NCBI GenBank assembly: GCA_024640085.1
Contig: JAHEFR010000001.1
Coordinates: 1-64,000 of the forward strand
Source: Gammaproteobacteria bacterium
GTDB lineage: Bacteria; Pseudomonadota; Gammaproteobacteria; Steroidobacterales; XN24
DNA: 64,000 nucleotides
Direction: 5' to 3'
Shown: positions 60,125-64,000 of the stretch, piece by piece
Layout of the letters: every line of letters starts with the position of its first letter
Position numbering within the stretch: position 1 is the stretch's first letter
The notes under the pieces: generated by a model
The model's input: the letters and a program-made list of their open reading frames with translations, nothing else
What the model was told of the DNA's origin: nothing
Databases searched by the model: none
Made by a program: the position numbers and the translations under genes

Positions 60125-62788
60125 ATGACCAACACCCAGAAATACCTGGACGCGGATCCCCAGGAGACAAAGGAATGGCTCGAGTCAATCGAGTCCGTGC
60201 TGCGGATCGAGGGTCCCGAGCGGGCCCACTATCTGATCGAGCGGGTCATCGACGAGACCCGACGGTCCGGCGTCTATCTTCCTTTCAGTCCGAACACGGC
60301 CTACGTAAACACTATCGCTCCCGGGCGGGAGCCTGCCTATCCGGGTGATCGCGCCATCGAGCGTCGCATCGAGGCCATGATCCGATGGAATGCCATGGCC
60401 ATGGTTCTCAACGCAAATAAGGTCAGCACCGAGTATGGCGGGCACATCTCGAGCTACGCTTCATCGGCCACGCTCTACGAGGTCGGATTCAATCATTTCT
60501 GGCGTGGGCCGACCGATAGCGATCGCGGCGACATGGTCTTTATCCAGGGACACTCGGCCCCCGGGATCTATGCCCGTGCCTTCCTCGAGGGGCGGCTGTC
60601 AGAGGCGCAACTCCGCCGATTCCGGCAGGAGGTCGGCGGTGGTGGCCTTTCATCCTATCCCCATCCCTGGCTGATGCCCGATTTCTGGCAGTTCCCGACC
60701 GTGTCCATGGGCCTGGGACCGATGATGGCCATCTTCCAGGCGTTCTTCATGCGGTATATGGAGCACCGCGGTCTGACGGAGCCATCGGATCGCAAGGTCT
60801 GGGCGTTCCTCGGCGACGGAGAGATGGACGAGCCGGAATCGATGGGCGCGATCGGCCTGCCGGTCCGCGAAAAACTCGACAATCTTGTCTTCGTGATCAA
60901 CTGCAATCTGCAGCGTCTCGACGGCCCGGTCCGCGGCAACGGCAGCATCGTGCAGGAGTTGGAGGCCACCTTCCAGGGCGCTGGCTGGAAGGTCATCAAA
61001 GTCCTCTGGGGCAGCCGCTGGGATCCCCTGTTCGCCAGGGACACGGATGGCTTGTTGCGGCGACGCATGGAGGAAGCCGTCGACGGCGAGTATCAGAATT
61101 TCAAGGCCAAGGGCGGCGCATACACGCGGGAATATTTCTTCGGCAAGTACCCGGAACTGAAGGCCATGGTCGCGAACATGTCCGACAACGACATCTGGCG
61201 GCTGAACCGCGGCGGTCACGACGCGCGGAAGGTACACGCCGCCTATCACGAGGCGATGCAGAGCGACGGCCGCCCGGTCGTGATCCTGGCCAAGACCGTC
61301 AAGGGCTACGGCATGGGCGCCGCCGGCGAGGGGCAGATGATCGCCCACCAGCAGAAGAAGATGGATGCAGACGCCATCCGCGCCTTCCGCGACCGGTTCA
61401 ATATTCCCATCCCGGACGATCAGCTTGAAAGCGTGCCCTTCTTCAGGCCGGCCGAGGACAGCGAGGAGATGCGCTATCTGAAGGAGCGCCGCCAGAAGCT
61501 GGGCGGCAGCCTGCCGCAACGGGTGTCCAAGTGCCCGGTGCTGGAAGTGCCAGAGCTGTCGCTGTTCCAACAGCAGCTCGACGGCTCCGGGGACCGGCAG
61601 ATTTCTACCACAATGGCGCTGGTGCGGATGCTGACGGCGCTGATCCGGGACAAGAAGATCGGTCGCCACATCGTGCCCATCGTGCCCGACGAAGCACGGA
61701 CCTTCGGCATGGAGGGCATGTTCCGGCAGATCGGCATCTACTCCAGTGCCGGCCAGCTTTACACGCCTCAGGACGCCGATCAGCTCATGTTCTACAAGGA
61801 GGACAAGAGCGGGCAGATCCTCGAGATGGGGATCAACGAGGCCGGCGCCCTGTGTGCCTGGACGGCGGCCGGGACGGCTTACGCCAACCACGGCGTTCCC
61901 ATGGTGCCGTTTTACGTCTATTACTCCATGTTTGGATTCCAGCGCGTGGGCGATTTCGTCTGGGCCGCCGGAGACATGCAGTCTCGCGGGTTCCTCATCG
62001 GTGGCACCGCGGGCAGGACGACCCTGGCCGGGGAGGGGCTACAGCACCAGGACGGGCACGGTCTGATGCTGGCTTCGACCTTTCCCAACTGCGTGGCATA
62101 CGACCCGGCCTACGCTTACGAGATGGCCGTGATTGTCCATGACGGCCTCAGGCGGATGCTCGAAGAGCAGGAGAACGTCTTTTATTACGTCACCTCCATG
62201 AATGAGAACTACGAGCAGCCGGCGATGCCAGAGGGTGCGGGGGAGGGCATCCTGCGCGGGATCCACAGGGTGAGGGAGGCGGGTGACGGCAAGCTCCGGG
62301 TGCAGTTGTTCGGTTCCGGCACGATCCTGCGGGAAGCGCTGGCCGCTGCCGATCTGCTCCAGGATGATTTTGGCGTGGCGGCCGATGTCTGGAGTGTCAC
62401 CAGTTACAACGTGCTCCGCCGGGAGGCCCAGGACGCAGAACGCTGGAACCGGCTGCATCCTGCTGCGGAGTCCCGACGGAGTTTCGTCGAGGATTGCTTC
62501 GAGGGGATCGATGGCCCGTTCGTCGCCGCGAGCGACTACATGGCGGCGGTGCCAGACCAGGTCCGGCAGTGGGTCCCCGGGCGCTACGTCGTCCTGGGAA
62601 CGGACGGCTACGGTCGCAGTGACGGACGCCAGGCATTGCGCTCGCATTTCGAGGTCGATCGACACCACATCGCCGTCGCGGCGCTCAAGGCGCTGGCCGA
62701 CGAAGGCAAGCTGGAGCGGGAAAAGGTCGCCGGGGCCATCGAGCGCTACTCGATCGACCCGGACAAGCCCAATCCCGTGAACGCCTGA
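60125..62788 (+). CDS. aceE: pyruvate dehydrogenase E1 component, homodimeric
   Basis: AceE decarboxylates pyruvate and passes the acetyl group to the lipoyl domains of E2. The 887-residue length equals E. coli AceE. The thiamine diphosphate motif is FLGDGEMDEPESMGA through FVINCNLQRLDGPVRGNG in part; GHSAPGIYARAFLEGRL and GEGLQHQDGHGL are also typical. GGAGGAGG lies about 15 bases before the ATG, with GGGTAGGGCGCG between. No PdhR site was recognised. aceF follows 16 bases later. Confidence 0.97.
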   Translation: MTNTQKYLDADPQETKEWLESIESVLRIEGPERAHYLIERVIDETRRSGVYLPFSPNTAYVNTIAPGREPAYPGDRAIERRIEAMIRWNAMAMVLNANKVSTEYGGHISSYASSATLYEVGFNHFWRGPTDSDRGDMVFIQGHSAPGIYARAFLEGRLSEAQLRRFRQEVGGGGLSSYPHPWLMPDFWQFPTVSMGLGPMMAIFQAFFMRYMEHRGLTEPSDRKVWAFLGDGEMDEPESMGAIGLPVREKLDNLVFVINCNLQRLDGPVRGNGSIVQELEATFQGAGWKVIKVLWGSRWDPLFARDTDGLLRRRMEEAVDGEYQNFKAKGGAYTREYFFGKYPELKAMVANMSDNDIWRLNRGGHDARKVHAAYHEAMQSDGRPVVILAKTVKGYGMGAAGEGQMIAHQQKKMDADAIRAFRDRFNIPIPDDQLESVPFFRPAEDSEEMRYLKERRQKLGGSLPQRVSKCPVLEVPELSLFQQQLDGSGDRQISTTMALVRMLTALIRDKKIGRHIVPIVPDEARTFGMEGMFRQIGIYSSAGQLYTPQDADQLMFYKEDKSGQILEMGINEAGALCAWTAAGTAYANHGVPMVPFYVYYSMFGFQRVGDFVWAAGDMQSRGFLIGGTAGRTTLAGEGLQHQDGHGLMLASTFPNCVAYDPAYAYEMAVIVHDGLRRMLEEQENVFYYVTSMNENYEQPAMPEGAGEGILRGIHRVREAGDGKLRVQLFGSGTILREALAAADLLQDDFGVAADVWSVTSYNVLRREAQDAERWNRLHPAAESRRSFVEDCFEGIDGPFVAASDYMAAVPDQVRQWVPGRYVVLGTDGYGRSDGRQALRSHFEVDRHHIAVAALKALADEGKLEREKVAGAIERYSIDPDKPNPVNA

Positions 62789-62804
62789 TCCGGGAGAGGT
62801 AGCT

Positions 62805-64000
62805 GTGGCCAGCCAGATAGAGATCAGGGTACCGGACATCGGCGACTTCGCGGACGTGGAGATCGTGGAGGTTCACGTGGCTCCCGGAGACCGCGTGGCA
62901 GTGGAGGACCCGCTGATCACACTGGAGACCGACAAGGCCTCCATGGATGTTCCCGCGACCTCGGCGGGCGTCGTCGCCTCGGTGGCGGTGGAAGCCGGCG
63001 GCCGCGTCAGCCAGGGAGACCTGGTGTGTTCGCTTGAGGCGGATGGCGAGGCGGCCGAGGGAACCGGCGAGTCCGCAGAGGGAAGCGGCGGTGGCGATAC
63101 GCCCGATGCCGATCGCGGCGGCAGCGATGAATCGAATCCTGAGGACTCCGATGGCACCGAACCCCGGGAGATCCGGGTGCCGGATATCGGCGACTTCTCC
63201 GACGTGGACGTGATCGAAGTACACGTTTCCGTCGGCGATGCAGTCAAGAAGGAAGATCCCCTGATCACGCTGGAGACCGACAAGGCTTCGATGGACGTGC
63301 CGGCCACCGGCGACGGCGTCGTCAAGTCCATCGCCGTCCAGGCCGGCGGCAAGGTATCCGAGGGCGACCTGATTCTCACACTCGAGGGATCTGGCGGGTC
63401 ACCGCCATCGGGGGCGCCGGCCGAGCCCCCGCCCCGGGCATCCGACGACCAGACGGCCTCTCCCGAAGCGCCCCCGGCGCCGAAAGCCGTGGCGCCTGCT
63501 GCCAAGGTCGACGAGAAAGCGTTCTCGGAGGCCCATGCTGGTCCGTCGGTACGCCGGTTCGCCAGGGAACTGGGTGTCGATCTCGGTCGCCTCCAGGGCT
63601 CGGGGCGCAAGGGACGGATCACCCGGGACGACGTCAAGGCCTTCGTCAAGGCGGCCATGACCGCCGGGCCCGTCGCCACCGTCGTCGCGCCAGCGGCGGC
63701 ACTGCCCAAGGTCCCTGAAGTTGATTTCTCCCGTTTCGGGGACGTCGAGGCGCAGCCCCTGACTCGGATCCAGAAGATCTCTGGTCCCCGGCTGCACGCC
63801 AGCTGGGTCAACCTGCCTCATGTCACCCAGTTCGACGAGGCCGACATCACGGCCCTTGAAGACCGACGCAAGAAGCTGAAAGAGAAGGCAGCGAAACAGG
63901 GGGCACGCCTGACACCCCTGGCATTCCTGGTGGTGGCATGCGTGAACGCCCTGAAAGAATTCCCGCGTTTCAACTCATCGCTCGATGCCACTGGCGAGAA
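62805..64000 (+). CDS. aceF: dihydrolipoamide acetyltransferase E2, 5' part
   Basis: The frame starts at GTG 62805 after GGGAGAGGTAG and runs off the window at residue 398. Two lipoyl domains are present (residues about 6-78 and 122-194, each with LETDKASMDVPAT carrying the lipoylated Lys), then an Ala/Pro linker, the peripheral subunit-binding domain (about 245-282, HAGPSVRRFARELGVDL) and the beginning of the catalytic domain (LTRIQKISGPRLHASWVNLPH in part). The active-site His is beyond the window. Two lipoyl domains is fewer than the three of E. coli. Confidence 0.96.
   Translation, partial: MASQIEIRVPDIGDFADVEIVEVHVAPGDRVAVEDPLITLETDKASMDVPATSAGVVASVAVEAGGRVSQGDLVCSLEADGEAAEGTGESAEGSGGGDTPDADRGGSDESNPEDSDGTEPREIRVPDIGDFSDVDVIEVHVSVGDAVKKEDPLITLETDKASMDVPATGDGVVKSIAVQAGGKVSEGDLILTLEGSGGSPPSGAPAEPPPRASDDQTASPEAPPAPKAVAPAAKVDEKAFSEAHAGPSVRRFARELGVDLGRLQGSGRKGRITRDDVKAFVKAAMTAGPVATVVAPAAALPKVPEVDFSRFGDVEAQPLTRIQKISGPRLHASWVNLPHVTQFDEADITALEDRRKKLKEKAAKQGARLTPLAFLVVACVNALKEFPRFNSSLDATGE
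62820..63038 (+). repeat. first of two tandem lipoyl-domain repeats in aceF
   Basis: Residues 6-78 of aceF match residues 122-194 closely: both begin EIRVPDIGDF, both contain EDPLITLETDKASMDVPAT, and both are 73 residues long. The domains diverge mainly at surface positions. The intervening linker is acidic and Gly/Ser-rich. The pair arose by internal duplication. Confidence 0.85.
63168..63386 (+). repeat. second of two tandem lipoyl-domain repeats in aceF
   Basis: This copy differs from the first mainly in HVSVGDAVKK for HVAPGDRVAV and GDGVVKSIAVQ for SAGVVASVAVE. Both copies keep the lipoyl lysine in ETDKAS. Confidence 0.85.

Noticed and set aside
1-64000. Genomic island, prophage or transposon in the window
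   Set aside because: No integrase, transposase, tRNA-flanked end or direct repeats were seen, and base composition is even apart from short promoter-like stretches.

Overview
The window is a GC-rich (by eye well above 60 percent), densely coded chromosomal segment of a gammaproteobacterium. A full-length homodimeric-type pyruvate dehydrogenase E1 (887 aa), a two-lipoyl-domain E2, an 815-residue FadE, RNase T, CGFS glutaredoxin and the layout of the Sox genes point to a lithotrophic sulfur oxidiser, perhaps near the Chromatiales or Acidiferrobacterales; the lineage is an inference. Genes are packed in operons with many ATGA/GTGA overlaps and frequent GTG or TTG starts. I saw no tRNA, rRNA, CRISPR array, insertion sequence or phage gene.

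Layout. 1-12111 (+): a long operon resembling the core of the myxobacterial Agl/Glt envelope machinery (outer-membrane barrels, TPR proteins, a TPR lipoprotein, TolQ-like, two TolR/ExbD-like proteins, an AgmX/TonB-like protein, a PDZ protein), with an embedded TlpA-DUF4266-DUF3570 module. 12131-14296: divergent TauD-like dioxygenase and sulfotransferase-like genes. 14382-17861: molybdenum cofactor genes moaA, moaC, moaD, moaE and, convergently, moeA. 18156-21689 (+): two periplasmic thioredoxins around an MFS/spermidine-synthase fusion and an alpha/beta hydrolase. 21840-28904 (+): a complete sox operon, soxC-soxD-soxX-soxY-soxZ-soxA-soxK-soxB plus a secreted DsrE-family protein, behind a good sigma70-like promoter. 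28917-30349: secreted HbpS-like protein and a secreted methyltransferase. 30330-34573 (-): RND pump and its adaptor.

34728-45471 is the most unusual part. On the minus strand lie two different ATP-grasp ligases, two esterases and an S51/cyanophycinase-like protein. On the plus strand, after a PAP2-type phosphatase, lie a C39-like cysteine peptidase, a RimK ligase with an extra N-terminal domain, a GCS2-type carboxylate-amine ligase and an N-formylglutamate amidohydrolase-like protein. Four amide-forming ligases with five hydrolases suggest a ribosome-independent peptide or amide metabolite pathway; the RND pump immediately downstream on the same strand could export its product.

45431-64000: a small membrane protein whose ribosome site lies in a hairpin, a secreted unknown protein, an ion channel with a zinc ribbon, a fatty-acid-hydroxylase-type membrane enzyme, a GAF-PAS-PAS-GGDEF-EAL protein, fadE, nadC, sodB with an extended -10 promoter, DUF1289, a BON lipoprotein, grxD, rnt, pyrC, an M17 aminopeptidase, aceE and the start of aceF.

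The parts fit a common theme: SoxCD needs the molybdenum cofactor made by the moa/moe genes a few kilobases upstream, the thioredoxins fit maturation or reduction of SoxY and the c-type cytochromes, and the presence of SoxCD predicts complete oxidation of thiosulfate to sulfate by the Sox route.
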